A DNA stretch of 64,000 bases from Buxus sempervirens (taxonomy: Eukaryota; Streptophyta; Magnoliopsida; Buxales; Buxaceae), in the NCBI GenBank assembly GCA_947561395.2, contig OX387183.1, forward strand, positions 11,583,402 to 11,647,401, in the 5' to 3' direction. Position 1 is the first letter of the stretch. The number at the start of each line of letters is the position of its first letter. The notes beneath the pieces are model-generated. The model did no database searches. It was not told the DNA's origin and worked only from the letters and a program-made list of their open reading frames with translations. The position numbers were made by a program, and so were the translations under genes. Shown here piece after piece: positions 11,618 to 23,243 of the stretch.

Positions 11618-12602
11618 TCAGTTCCTGAGCGGTGTCTTGACTTCAACCACCTCCTCCGGTTTAATTCCACCAACCGTGATCATATTGATGGATTCGTCTG
11701 GATCACTTTCGTCTGACGCCGCTGCATCTTCCATGTCTTCATCCGGATCCTCCTCCTTTGATAAAATACCTTCTGAATCCTCACCTTGGCTTTCATGTGG
11801 GTCAGGCAGATTCCTGAGCTCAGGAGTAGATGGTGGCACTCCTTCTACTGTAACACAAGGGAGGCCAAGCCATAGGCGCATCTCAGATGAGAGAGATTCC
11901 GGCCTAGATTCGGGTGACAGTGGATCCGTAAGGGAATAGAGATTCGGCTCCGAGGTGGCAGACATACAATCAGGAGGCCCTTCAACAGATCTCTGAGGGG
12001 GTACCCTTGAGCTATCCACTGATGAATCTTGGGTAGGTGACCTGCCTTGATACCAGAACCCTGCAGAGCTACCTGCTCCTTCTCTGGCCGGAGGTGATGG
12101 AGAATCACTAATCCATCCACAGTTGTTTGGACACTGTGGTCCCATGACCTCTTTACTACTTTGAAGATCATCCTCAAGTGCACAGATGTACGCATCCAAG
12201 CCCTTTTCAATCTTTGATTCCTTAATGTGAGTAGGTGGCATGTCTCCAACCGCAGCCAAGGATTTGGTTTCCTCCCGGAGATATACCCTTACTTTCTGAC
12301 CTGGTTGTCCAATCAGCACTGACGGGTCAAATTGCCCCTGGCTTTTGTCACAATTGCTCACAAGGTTTACTGGCCCACTGGTAGATGCCTTGTTATGGTC
12401 CGGAAGGGGATTAGTCTGTACCCCTACTGTAGGAGTTGTTGCTGGGGGATAGACGAAAATTTGCTTATTGTCGATCAAATCTTGTATATCATGCCTCAAG
12501 TCCCAGCAATAGTTAGTATGATGACCAGGAGCTCCCATGTGATATTCGCAGCGCACATTAGGATTGTAATTGCGACTATTAGTCGGTTGGTGGGTTGGCT
12601 GC
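11618..12602 (-). pseudogene. gag C-terminal / pre-protease region
   Basis: The frame read on the minus strand begins with CEYHMGAPGHHTNYC, a C-x3-H-x3-G-H-x3-C zinc-knuckle-like block, and then a W-D-L-x-H-x-I-Q-D-L-I-D segment typical of the region after Gag in Tat/Ogre elements. The rest is acidic, with many D, E, S and P residues. It is offset by one base from gag at an eight-base A run (plus-strand T run 12603-12610), so the two parts were probably one reading frame. It ends at 11618 without reaching a protease motif. Confidence 0.7.
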
Positions 12603-13859
12603 TTTTTTTTGTAAATATCCCTTTTTCAACAAGGTTGGTAGCAATTCTGATACTGAGTAAGGGAGGGGAGTAAACACTCTGGTCATTCTTGCTTGGTGTT
12701 CCTCTTTGGTCAACCTAGGCCGTCTTGTAGCCTGTGTTTCCTGGCCAGTGTTTTGGTTTTCTCTTGTGTTAGTTGCCAAGAAGTGGTAAGGTCTGTTCTG
12801 TAGGATGTAGTTAACATTCTCGTCCTCTTTTTTCCTTTCCGGGCCTCTCCCACTAACAGGGCCTTTTTTCTGCTCAGGAAATCCGGTGACTCTGCCGGAC
12901 TTGACCCCGTCCTCTATTCTGTCCGCCACAACCACCAGGTCTGCGAAACTTGCTGCAAACTGCCCCAGCAACAGTGTATAGTATGGTTGTCCCAATGTTG
13001 AGATGAACAGGGTCACCATCTTTTTCTCTAGCATGGGCGGCTGAACCATCGCAGCCATTTCTCGCCACCTCTTAGCATACTCACGGATGGACTCAGTATT
13101 CTTCTTGGAAATCTTCTGTAGCTCCATTCGAGTGGGAAGGACCTCAGTATTGAATTTAAAGTGCTCCAGGAAAGTGTTTGCTAGGTCATCCCAAGTCCTG
13201 ATTCGACTTCTGTCCAAACTGGCAAACCACCTTTGCGCTGATCCCGTCAATGAGCGTTTGAAGAATTGGATCATAATTCTTTCATCATGTGCATATTGGC
13301 ACATGTCTCCATATTTTGCTCTCAGATGTGACAACGGATCTCCACTTCCATCAAACTTCACAAAATCCGGACACTTGAATTTTGGCGGAAGTTGTAAATC
13401 GGGGAAGAACCCTAGCCTACCTAGTGAGGCTTCCTTTGGCACAAAACCTCAGTTTGCATTCCGTATATGTTCTTTTATGGCCTGTAAATCGGCTTGCATC
13501 GATTCTTGCGTCCGATACAAATCTTCTACTTCGTGCCGCATTCCCATTACTTGTTGTTGTGGAATAACAGGGGGTGCCGGAATCCTTAATGGTTCTGGTT
13601 GGACAAGTAGTGGCTGAGGAACTGGTTGCTCTGGCGGATGCAAGTTTATCTGTGGAATGGCAGGTGGTGGCTGCTCTGGCATCACTGGCAGTGGTTGAGG
13701 TGCCAATGGCTGTGGTGGCAGTACTGGCGGTTCTTGAGGAGGTACTGGCTGTTGTGGAGGTATCGACAACTGCTGCTGTGGTTGTGCAAACTGGGGTGGT
13801 ACTTGCAGCCTTTCCATTTGCTGCATCATGTTTGCCATCATGGCTGTTATGTGGGCCAT
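12579..13859 (-). pseudogene. gag: retrotransposon Gag
   Basis: A Retrotrans_gag-type protein. The N-terminus (13859 down to about 13560) is rich in Pro and Gln, followed by a short charged helix. After an in-frame TGA at 13449-13451 the same frame continues with the capsid-like core: FPDLQLPPKFKCPDF, a D-P-x-x-H-L segment, then FFKRSLTGSAQRWFASL and the T-W-D-D-L-A-N-T-F-L-x-H-F block, ending in a basic tail. Gag forms the cytoplasmic particle that packages element RNA. The single TGA and the downstream frame change make this copy defective as it stands, unless either is bypassed. Confidence 0.85.
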
Positions 13860-14185
13860 CTGCTGGTTAATTCCTGTGATTACTGGATGATCTTCCAGTT
13901 TTTCTTGCTCCTGAGGAGGTGGAGGTAGTGCTTGTTAAAGTCCTTCGGCAGGATCCATCTGGAGTCTTCTTCTTGAACGTAGGAGGTATCGACTGCAATA
14001 CGCAATCTTGGTACCTTTCTTCAACAAAAAGACAAAAATTAGTATAAAGAATTCATATTACATCAAAATATAATGCATGTTGATGCATGCCAATGACTTT
14101 TTGGTTTGATTGATTTCCACTTAATTGATTTTTCCTTTGCTTTGAAACTTTTATTCAACAACCAAGGAGGATAAGATCTCTTTTT
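13860..14185. other. leader between gag start and tandem array
   Basis: Non-coding leader of the retrotransposon. On the minus strand it lies just upstream of the gag start and contains no long frame. Confidence 0.5.
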
Positions 14186-15035
14186 AGCCGCCATTTGGAG
14201 ACAAGGGGAGAGTCCCTGAGAATAATCTTCTTTTTACCGCCACTTCGGAGATAAGGAAAGAAGATTTCTGAAAATGATTTCCTTCAACCGCCACTTCGGA
14301 GGTTGACCGCCACTTCGGAGGTAAGGAAAAAGATCTCTGGAAATGATTTCCTTCAACCGCCACTTCGGAAGTTGACCACCACTTCGGAGGTAAGGAAAAG
14401 AACCGCCACTTCGGAGGTTAGCCTCCACTTCGGAGGAAAGATCCCTTTTAACCACCACTTCGGAGGTAAAGGGAGAGAAGATCCTTGGAAATTATTTCCT
14501 TCAACCGCCACTTCGGAGGTTGACCTCCACTTCGGAGGTAAGGAAAAATATCTCTGGAAATGATTTCCTTCAACCGCCACTTCGGAGGTTGACCACCACT
14601 TCGGAGGTAAGGAAAAGAACCGCCACTTCGAAGGTTAGCCTCCACTTCGGAGGAAAGATCCCTTTTAACCACCACTTCGGAGGTAAAGGGAGAGAAGATC
14701 CTTGGAAATTATTTCCTTTAACCGCCACTTCGGAGGTAAGGAAAAAGATCTCTGGAAATGATTTCCTTCAACCACCACTTCGGAGGTTGACCGCCACTTC
14801 GGAGGTAAGGAAAAGAATCGCCACTTCGGAGGTTAGCCTCCACTTCGAAGGAAAGATCCCTTTTAACCACCACTTCGGAGGTAAAGGGAGAGAAGATCCT
14901 TAGAAATTATTTCCTTCAACCGCCACTTCGGAGGTTGACCGCCACTTCGGAGGTAAGGAAAGAAGATTTTTGAAAATGATTTCCTTCAACCGCTACTTCG
15001 GAGGTTGACCGCCATTTCGGAGGTAAGGAAATAAT
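14185..15035. repeat. higher-order tandem array of CCGCCACTTCGGAGGT units
   Basis: The short unit CCGCCACTTCGGAGGT and close variants occur more than twenty times, alone and paired head to tail, with spacers such as AAGGAAAAGA and GAAATGATTTCCTTCAA. A longer composite repeat (marked by GAGAAGATCCTTGGAAATTATTTCC-like segments near 14475, 14695 and 14892) has a period of about 200-220 bases. The array lies in the untranslated leader just upstream of gag on the minus strand. Confidence 0.93.
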
Positions 15036-16876
15036 CTCTGGGTTTGGAAACCACAGGAGCCGATTTTGATTTTGGAAATGTGGAGCGTTGATTTCCAAAG
15101 GATCAGCTTGAAGAATTCCAAGGAATGATAAGGGGTTTGGGATGGTGGGAACACAAAGTATTGATCTTTATCAGGATTTGGGAAAACTACAAAAGTTGAT
15201 TTCCCAATTTGATTGATTTTTTTTTCTTTAGTTTTTTTCTTCTTTTTTCTTCTTTTTTTTCTTTTTTTTTTCTTTTTGTCCGATGGCCATCAGCGAAAAT
15301 CAAACTTTTTCCTTGACTTTTTTTTTTCACTTCCTTATTTTGGGCTGTTTCACAGCCAATTGAAACTTGGTTGAAGCACAGGGGATTGAAACCATTTTTT
15401 GCCCTAAGGCAAATTTAATGTACACTTAGGGGCAATTCAAATCTTTAAAATTTTTATTTGTTTTTTAGTTTTTTTTTTTGTTTTTTAATGAGTTAATCAG
15501 GCATGCTTATGCAGATGATGAAGATGTGTACTCAAAATTAGAGCCAACATTACCATTTTGCATAAAAAAAGTGTGTACATAGTCTTAAAAAGGTTGGTGC
15601 CCCTCGAGGCACAACTTCTAGACATACTTGTGTATGGAAGCACATCTGAGTCTAGATCAGCCTTCTTTCATCTGTTCTGAAGAGTCTCTGTTGTCTGACT
15701 GAATAGCTATTTACAACTTGCCATCAAGGGCGAGAAAAGCTAGAAAAGGGGTCGATCCCAGGGTTGTTGGGAACCCTAGGAAAGGGTACAATCGATTCAA
15801 GGTAGGTAGGATGAATTCCTAGATCTAGGGTTTTATGCCTTTGCTCTGATCTGGCCTATTTCTACCAGATTTTCTGACCAGGCCAGCTTTCATCTGCTCA
15901 AAAAGCCGACAAAGACTTAGAGTGCTTCCAACGGATTCAATGGGTCGAGGCCCACGGCTCACGGGACTCAATGCATGGATCTGGGGTGGCTCCCCTGATC
16001 AAATTGGGTTGGTTTCCTAAATTAGAGCTAAGGCAGCCCATGGTCTAGGCTTTACTCAGGCTGATGCAAAAAACAGCGGGGGTTGCTACCCCTAATGGAC
16101 TCTTGGGTTTTAAATTGATTTTATTTTCCAATGTTCACATCCACATCCATATCCGTGCTGCATTTACAAAGCTGTGGTTTATTAGAAACAATAGGTGGGG
16201 AAAGGATACCCAGCCCGAGACATTTGCCTACAAGGGTCTGAGCCAAGTACTAGACCCTCGCGTACCATAGCATGAAGCCAATGGCGCTAAGGAATCCAGA
16301 AACCTGAGGAGATGGGTTTACCCTGCTTTCCCGGGCAAGCCATGGGAGCGTAGGACTAATACCATCCCAAAAGTAAGTTCATCGTTTGAGAAGGGTGGCT
16401 GCTAGAGAGATCTAGGTTTTGGTGAAGAAGAGCAACATTTCATCAAATCATTCAAAGCGGATCATTCATGCAGACCCCCTCGTGCATGTCACCCCATGCA
16501 GTTAAAAGATCATTCACGGTGTAGTGAAGTGCTCGTGTGTGTGTAGTGGGGCAAAGTGCTGTGTCTATTTGGGTGATTCTCGGATAATGAGCTGATAAAG
16601 GGTTCCTTAATGTCACTTTTATAGTGAGAGTACAGAACAACATGCAATACGACGTCTGGGTGGATCCCCAGGTAAGTGGGGGGGGGTCACATCGGTCCCT
16701 GTTAAAAACCACTTACCTTAGGTGATTATCATGTCCGTTTGACAGGATCCCCCAATATCACGTAATTGCAAGAGTTCCATACCTCACTAAGGTTAGACAA
16801 AAAGTACTTCCTAAATCTACTCATATCCCCCTAAGTTGACTCATTTCCTAACCAAGGTCCAATTGGGCTGAGGGGT
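15036..16876 (-). mobile_element. 5' leader of the retrotransposon
   Basis: About 1.8 kb of leader with C/T-rich tracts at 15215-15280 and 15460-15490. No coding frame with family signatures is seen. It joins the tandem array to the primer-binding site. Confidence 0.55.
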
Positions 16877-16895
16877 CCCCAGGGGAGTCGCCAAG
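16877..16895 (-). promoter_or_regulatory. primer-binding site, tRNA-Arg type
   Basis: The minus strand reads TTGGCGACTCCCCTGGGGA, starting two bases inside the 5' LTR. This agrees with the tRNA-Arg-type primer sites described for Ogre and related Tat elements, and it sets the orientation of the element independently of gag. Confidence 0.8.
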
Positions 16896-16896
16896 C

Positions 16897-19207
16897 TGTG
16901 CGCACCTAAAATCGGTCGCATGATGAGGCACACGTGGTGGTGCGCGTGCCTCGAGACTATCTTGGAGTCGCCACTGCCTGAAAGATGCAGGCAGACACAA
17001 GGGGTGCCCATACAGGTCTAAGATTTACTGGTCTGCGGCTTTTATTAGAGATCTGAGCAAGTTCTCGGTTACGTCTAGGGAAGCCCGAAGACACCCTAGC
17101 CCGCCCCATCGATTGACAGGCCCCGTGGGTCTCTTTGTCTTGAGTCAACTTAATTCTCACCCTTCCTAGACCAGCATGCACACTTATTGGGTCTGAGTGG
17201 GGACCATTGATGGTGTAGGTTCCCCTTTTATTTGATTTTTATCTTTTTATTAAGTAATGAAGTGGGTCTGGTATGGGCCCCGTTGGAAGGCCCAGAGGAA
17301 TCCAAGTTGGGCTTAAGTCAAGCCCAAGGCCCAAATCGGGTTATTGGGTAACCCTTGTTGGATTATGGCTATTTGGTTTAAGGGTTTATTTATATTTACA
17401 AAGTTAGTGGGTTGAAGTTTTTTTAGGGCCCACTGGGCTTGGATTTGGCCCACGGGCAGTTAATCATGTGGCCTTTAGTCCGTTTATCAAAACGGGCTTT
17501 GGTTAGGCCAGTCGGGGTGTGGGCCCCATTGGAGGGCCCACTCAGGCCCACAGTCTCAAAATGGGCTTGGAAAAGTCCAAGAAGCCCAATGGTTCAGATT
17601 ACACAAAAATGGGTTGGATTAGGTCCAACTGGGTCAGAAAAAAATAGTTTTTTAAGTCACTTTTCCAATCCGACCGCACTCTCAGTGTGGTTTGGTCAGA
17701 ACCGCAGATATACTGCGGTTCTGCTTAAACCGCTCTGTGTATGCAGTTTCTGCTTAGTTTCATTTTTTAAGCCGATTCTGGTTGGGATCCATTCTGTGTT
17801 CTCTTTGGAACGTTCTGAAACATCTGGGATAGTTCCCCTGCCTTCATGATTTGTCATTTACTTCAAATATCCTCCCTTTGAAGCATTTGTTGATGAAGCC
17901 TTCTCTTTTTCTCCTTTCATCAAGTCATTTCCCATCTCATCTTATGGCATTTGAAAGAATGGATAGGGGGGAAGAATATTACAAGGGATAAATTTGCATT
18001 AGCAAATATAGTTTAAGCAAAACATATCCTTCCTTTGTTCTTTTTGTTCATTTTATGGGTCCACCTTCCTTTTCTTTCACAAATGGACACTCATTTGTGT
18101 GGGAGAATTCCAGCAAGAGTGAAACAAACAGGTTAGTAGAAATGTAAAAAGATAAGAGAAAAAGATACAAAATTGAATGAGGAAAAACACATGTATATTG
18201 AAAAAGAGATGGGAAACATTACCAAATTACAAGTTCCTTTTTTGGAGGATGTTGGGATTCTCAGGGAATTTCAGCAGCGCTTCCGCATCTCCTTGGGTTT
18301 CCAAATTGGGTTTTGAAAGGGGTTATTTGGGTTTTTCTATGCTTAAAGGATGAAATGGAAGGTTTAAGCAGAGCCTAAGGGCATTTTGGGCATTTTTTCG
18401 GGCTGGTGATGTTCTGGCAGAACTTGGGCAGGGGTTGGATGCAGAAAAGTCGAGGAACGAGAGGGGGAGCAGCTTAGGGCACTCTCCTCTCCAAATGGGG
18501 GGTGGCCCCCTTTTATAGGCAAAAATTGGCCGAAATCGCACTTGAAGTGCGGTTCAGTCACAACCGCATTTAGAGTGCGGTTCCTGCCAGATTACACTAA
18601 AAATGCAAAAACCGCACTTAGTGCGGTTGGCATTAAAAACGTGCGAATTTGCACGGATCTGCCAGCTGTCGCCGTACAGGACACGCGTCCACCTTCGAGA
18701 AGATCAAAACCGCATCTGAAGTGCGGTTCAGACCAAACAGCACTTCGAGTGCGGTTTTGCACGTTTTTTAAATGCCGGATTTCAAACATTTTATCAAATT
18801 TGATTTTTAAAAAGATTCTCATGCGATGTATTATTATTTCATTATAAATATCTTTAGATATTTATTAAAATATTAAGATATTTTTAATAAACACTTATTT
18901 TATTTATTTTGTCCATTTTTTTGCTTTCTGCTACTGTTTTTGCCACACTGGCAATTTTCTTGGAATTTCAACTGCCCATAACTTTTTCGTCCGACGTCCG
19001 ATTTCCGGAAAATTAGTGTCGTTGGAATCATCTCGGAATGCTCTATCCAAGGGGATCAATTTGGGAAAATCTCTTTTGATCAAAAAGTCAAGTTTGATGG
19101 CCAAATCTCTTTTGATCAAAAAGTCAATTTTGGCCCCCTCAGGGTTAGACTTTTTAATTGAAATTTTCATTTTCATTTTTTTGGGGTGCAAAAATTAGGT
19201 GCTAACA
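16897..19207 (-). repeat. 5' LTR of the Tat/Ogre-like element
   Basis: 2311 bases, nearly identical to the 3' LTR, including the whole 16957-17850 stretch. Differences are scattered point changes plus a rearrangement at about 19065-19140, where the motif AAATCTCTTTTGATCAAAAAGTC is present twice and about 120 bases are missing. TATA box on the minus strand at 18510-18518; palindromes at 18535-18760. Confidence 0.93.
18510..18518 (-). promoter_or_regulatory. TATA box in 5' LTR
   Basis: The minus strand reads CTATAAAAG, about 690 bases inside the LTR start. It is the likely core promoter for the element's genomic RNA. Confidence 0.65.
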
Positions 19208-19212
19208 ATACT
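19208..19212. repeat. target site duplication ATACT, right copy
   Basis: Matches 6690-6694. Confidence 0.9.
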
Positions 19213-19690
19213 TTTACCTGTAAAGGATTACACGTCTCTGCACAGAGGATTACCCATCTCTGCCGTAAAAGATAGTATCAAACTGTACCACAGAAACCAT
19301 ACCACTCAACCGTAAAAGAAAATCATACCACATACCAAACCATACTAGAATATTCAATTCCAAGTGGAAACCATGATTCAATCCTTAATAATCCAAATAA
19401 AGCCTTTTTCGGAATAACATATGCAATTTCCCATTGATATTCAAATAAAACTCATGTATCATAATTTCGATAAAAATCAGAGTTTATACGATTCCAAAAA
19501 CCAATATTCATATTTAAAATACAAACCAAAGTAATTCAAATCTTACTTATAGTTTTCCTTATTAACCCCTTTATTAGAATCCAATTTCGTATCTAAACAC
19601 CTAAGATAGTTTCTTTTTAGGTTTTCTGTATTTTATTTTTCCAGCATGTCCTACAGACCTAGAATAAAGTTTAGAATGTGTTTTTATCCT
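19213..19690. other. non-coding DNA, possibly the continuation of the 5718 LTR
   Basis: AT-rich, without coding frames. It is contiguous with 6689 once the retrotransposon is subtracted, so it may continue the LTR that begins at 5718. Its end before the copia relic is not recognisable. Confidence 0.35.
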
Positions 19691-21253
19691 ATAAATTCTA
19701 GTTTATGGTCTCTTCAGGAGCACCACTTTCATTTCTTTGAATTTTCCTCTTCCGGGGATTTTTGTCTTTTGAACCAATAGGTCTTCCAAGTTATAGGCGT
19801 GCCTTAGATTCATCTGCTGCTTTGTTAGCAGGTTGTCCTTCATGGACTTCAATCCTTGCTGGAGTATTTACAGCAAGTATATGAGATCTTACTACACTTC
19901 TGGTGTCAGTAAATGCTTCCGGTAATTTATTTGCAACTTGTTGCAAATAAATAATCCTTTCAACTTCCATCATACATTAATTAGTACGAGGATCAAGATG
20001 AGCTAAGGACAAATTTTTCCAAGATATTTCTTGTCGTGCTTTAGGTACTGACTTTTCTCCCCCTAATGATGGAAAAACTATTTCATTGAAACGACAATCG
20101 TCAAATCGTGCCTTAAAAATATCCCCTGTAAGGGGCTCAAGATATCTAATAATAGATGGTGAATCAAAACTAACATATATACCAAGTCTACGTTGAGGGC
20201 CCATTTTAGTTCGTTGTGGTGGTGCAATAGGAACATATACAACGCAACCAAACGTTCGAAGGTGAGAGACATTTGGTGGTTGACCAAATGCAAGTTGCAG
20301 TGGAGAATATTTATGATAAGTAGATGTCCTAATTCGAACCAGAAATGTTGCGTGCAATATAGTATGCCTCCAAGCAAAACTAGGTAAATTTGATTTCATA
20401 AGCAGAGGTCTAGCAATCAACTGAAGTCTTTTGATAAACGATTCTGCTAAACCATTTTGAGTGTGTGTGTGAGTAACAGGATGTTCAACATCAATTCCAA
20501 TTGACATGCAATAGCTATCAAAAGCTTGAGATGTAAATTCAGCTGCATTATCTAGTCGAATTTTCTTAATTGGGTAATCAGAGAACTGTGCTCTCAATCT
20601 AATTATTTGAGAAAGAAGTCTAGCAAAAGCAAGATTTCTAGAAGAAAGAAGACAAACATGTGACCATTTAGATGATGCATCAATTAAAACCATGAATATC
20701 TAAATGGTCCACATTAAGAATGTATAGGCCCACAAATATCTCCCTGAATTCTTTCCAAGAATGATGGAGATTCAACAATTAGTTTTGACGGAAATGGTCT
20801 AATAATTAGTTTACCTTGAGAACAAGCAGAACATGGATAATCACTTGGTAAAAGAATCTTCTGGTTCTCTAATGGATGCCTTATTGAATTTTCAATAATT
20901 CTTCTCATCATTATAGAACCTGGATGTCCAAGGCAATCATGCCAAATCATAAAGACCTTTGGATCAGTGCACTTCTGGTGCATCACAATATGTGATTCAA
21001 TCATTCTCATTGTTATATAATACAACCCCGAAGAGAATGTTGGCAACTTTTCTAATACGAGCTTCTAGCCCAAATGTGTTTGAGTAATAAACAAATCCTC
21101 TTTGTTGCCTTCATCACTGGTTTCAATATGATAACCATTACGACATATATCTTTAAAACTCAACAAATTCCTTCTAGATCTTGGAGAATATAGAGCATCA
21201 TCAATGCACAATGTTGTGTCATTGGGCAATATATGCTCTTCCGGAGCCTTCAA
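19690..21253 (-). pseudogene. copia pol fragment: pre-integrase and integrase
   Basis: The gag-pre-integrase zinc domain is visible as HDCLGHPG, then C-S-A-C-S-Q-G-K. The integrase core follows with its acidic triad in context: the D of VLIDASSKWS, the D of IRLDNAAEFTSQAF, and the E of HTHTQNGLAESFIKRL. Next come the integrase C-terminal region and the G-R-P-x-G-S-K-D linker. Frame changes fall between 21046 and 20693, with a stop near 21065. The chain ends before any reverse transcriptase motif, so the enzyme could not be made. Confidence 0.88.
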
Positions 21254-21479
21254 TCAGATTCGATGAACCCGATATAGTGTTTACATTGGCTTTGCTATGT
21301 TTCAAACATTAGAAATATTTCTTATTTTTAAGGATTGTGTGAGTTGTCGCACTATCTACCAAGCGTACATCATTAGCATTCATCGATTCATCAATAGAAC
21401 CCATGCTCTTCATACATGCAAAATATAAAACTTCATTACTAAAGAATTCAAATCTTACAATATAGTAAACAAAAATTTA

Positions 21480-22427
21480 CTACTCAAAATAAACATTTCT
21501 ATCACCAATAAGATGATTAATTCTACCACTAGGATCTCCAAAGAAATTAGAAACATCAAGACGAGTAACATCAACTCCATCACAATTATCAAACGAAGGT
21601 AGATGATCTATTCGTTCTGCAACATTCATTTCAATTTCTTTTCCTTTTTCTCTTTTAGAGGTTTGGTATAGGTCTACCAAATGTCTAGCCGTACGACAGG
21701 TATGCGACCAATGTCCATTCATACCACATCGATGACATACATCTTCATATTTCTTTTGAAGATTATTCACGGGACCTTTGTTCTTTTCTGATTTCTTCCA
21801 TTTCTAATGGTAAGGTGCTTGGTGGATTCCCCTTTTAGTGGTTTCACTTCTGGTGCCTCTATATTGATAATTCTTTCTACCACGTCCTCGTCCACGTCCA
21901 TCATTCTTCTGGAATGATATACCATTTGCTTCAGGAAATGGTGTGGAACCAGTTGGACGAGACTGGTGATTTTTTATCAAGAGCTCGTTATTTTGTTCAG
22001 CCACTAGAAGACAAGAAATAAGTTCAGAATACTTTGTGAACTTTCGGTCTCGATATTGCTGCTGCAAGAGAATATTCGAAGCATGGAAGGTAGTAAAAGT
22101 CTTTTCTAACATGTCTTCATCTGTGATTTTTTCACCACATAACTTCAAAAGTGAGCTGATTTTAAAGAGTGCAGAATTATACTCACTTACACTCTTGAAA
22201 TCTTGCAACCTTAGGTATAACCAATCATATCGAGCTTTTGTGAGGATGACACACTTCTGGTGCTCATATCTTTCCTTCGAACTATTCCATAAAACAAAGG
22301 GATCTTTTACTATGAGATACTCAGTTTTCAATTCCTCATGAAGATGATGGCAAATGAAAATCATTGCCTTAGCACGATCCTGCAAGGATGCTTCATTTCC
22401 TTCTTTAATAGTATTTCCAAGGTTCAT
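21480..22427 (-). pseudogene. gag: copia gag with zinc knuckle
   Basis: A UBN2-type copia Gag with the L-W-x-S-L-K-E-R-Y-like block (FVLWNSSKERYEHQ) and the R-x-x-W-L-x-L-R-L-Q-D-F-K-S-V-x-E-Y-N segment. A basic GRGRGRGRK stretch comes next, and then a CCHC knuckle of the form C-H-R-C-G-M-N-G-H-W-x2-T-C near 21735. One in-frame TAG at 21804-21806 separates the Gag core from the knuckle, and both lie in the same frame. Confidence 0.85.
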
Positions 22428-22644
22428 CGCATCAAGATGGATCTCAGCATCAAGGATCCAAAATAAGTAATTTTTCCCAGAAATGTCAAGAGCAACAAAT
22501 TCAAGTTTGCTAAGATTTTACGTCTTCTACAAATCAAAGTTACAAAGCATTTGTAAAAATTAATTCATGTCAGTCATGAAAATTACAAACAAAATAACAT
22601 AAATACTTATAGTGACTTTTGAAAGAATGCCACTAGCTTTCAGA

Positions 22645-22670
22645 TTTGGTAGAGCTTCGTGCTAATAATG
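22645..22670 (-). promoter_or_regulatory. copia primer-binding region
   Basis: Adjacent to the LTR end, the minus strand reads CATTATTAGCACGAAGCTCT. This is the place and style of a copia primer-binding site. The tRNA used was not worked out. Confidence 0.5.
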
Positions 22671-23076
22671 TGTTGTAAAATAAGAAGAAAAAACCAAATG
22701 AACTTGTAGGAAATTAGTTCTTCAGTAACTAATGATATTTCTCATTCTCTCATATGTTCCTCTACATACTTTCTCACTTCTGTGTACATTGTATTCCCCT
22801 CAAGACCCCTTTTATATAGGCCAAGGGTCATAATTACAAAGATGCTACAAGAATGTGAATAAACAAGGGAAACTCAAAAGATGGATGAATATAGACATAT
22901 AAGAGATATGAGATACATCAAGGAGTTAAGAATTCAAAGAGTTTAGAAATTATGTGGTGGAGAGCCCAAGGGATGGGAGGTTACATGGAGACCAAAAACC
23001 TTTGATGGGAGGTTACATGAATTCCAAGAGTTAGAAGACGAGAGGTCATCCACCCTTTGATGTAGGATTCATAACA
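22671..23076 (-). repeat. 5' LTR of the copia element
   Basis: 406 bases, TGTTATGAATCC at its start and TTTTACAACA at its end on the minus strand (TG...CA). A TATA box sits at 22808-22820 (minus-strand CCTATATAAAAGG). The partner LTR is missing. Confidence 0.75.
22808..22820 (-). promoter_or_regulatory. TATA box of the copia LTR
   Basis: The minus strand reads CCTATATAAAAGG, a near-perfect plant TATA box in the middle of the 406-bp LTR. Confidence 0.7.
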
Positions 23077-23084
23077 ATAATTAT

Positions 23085-23205
23085 ATAATTTTCATTAGAT
23101 TATAATTCGCTTGTATCTTCAAATGCCTTTTATGTTAGATTAGAGTTCACAGGATATTCCCATGAAATAAAAAGATATATATGTTCTTACCATGATGCCT
23201 AATTC
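23085..23205 (+). repeat. dispersed repeat shared with 61640-61738
   Basis: About 110 bases (ATTATAATTCGCTTGTATC through AAAAGATATATATG) recur in the same orientation at 61645-61738 with small changes. It marks the flank of two separate insertions and may be part of an unrecognised element. Confidence 0.75.
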
Positions 23206-23243
23206 ACATCATTCATATTTAACTCACCGATTGATATGCCCAC

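Larger units (their letters stand above)
6695..19207 (-). mobile_element. non-autonomous Tat/Ogre-like gypsy LTR retrotransposon
   Basis: A complete-ended 12.5-kb element. Its LTRs (6695-9125 and 16897-19207) begin TGTTAGCACC and end GTGCGCACA when read on the minus strand, and it is flanked by ATACT on both sides. The minus-strand primer-binding site TTGGCGACTCCCCTGGGGA lies directly after the 5' LTR. A tRNA-Arg-type site of this kind is reported for Ogre/Tat elements. Inside are a tandem array, gag, and a gag-downstream frame, then non-coding DNA. Protease, reverse transcriptase, RNase H and integrase are all absent, so it must have been moved by another element's enzymes. Confidence 0.92.
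19690..23076 (-). mobile_element. 5' half of a degraded Ty1/copia element
   Basis: In minus-strand order: 5' LTR (23076-22671), primer-binding region, gag, zinc knuckle, pre-integrase domain, integrase, and the start of the linker before reverse transcriptase. The element stops at about 19690. Reverse transcriptase, RNase H and the 3' LTR are gone. Several stops and frame changes break the polyprotein. Confidence 0.88.

Noticed and set aside
14185-15035. Long open frames on both strands across the CCGCCACTTCGGAGGT array
   Set aside because: Frames repeat the same peptide because the DNA is tandemly repeated. They lie in the retroelement leader and change frame between units.
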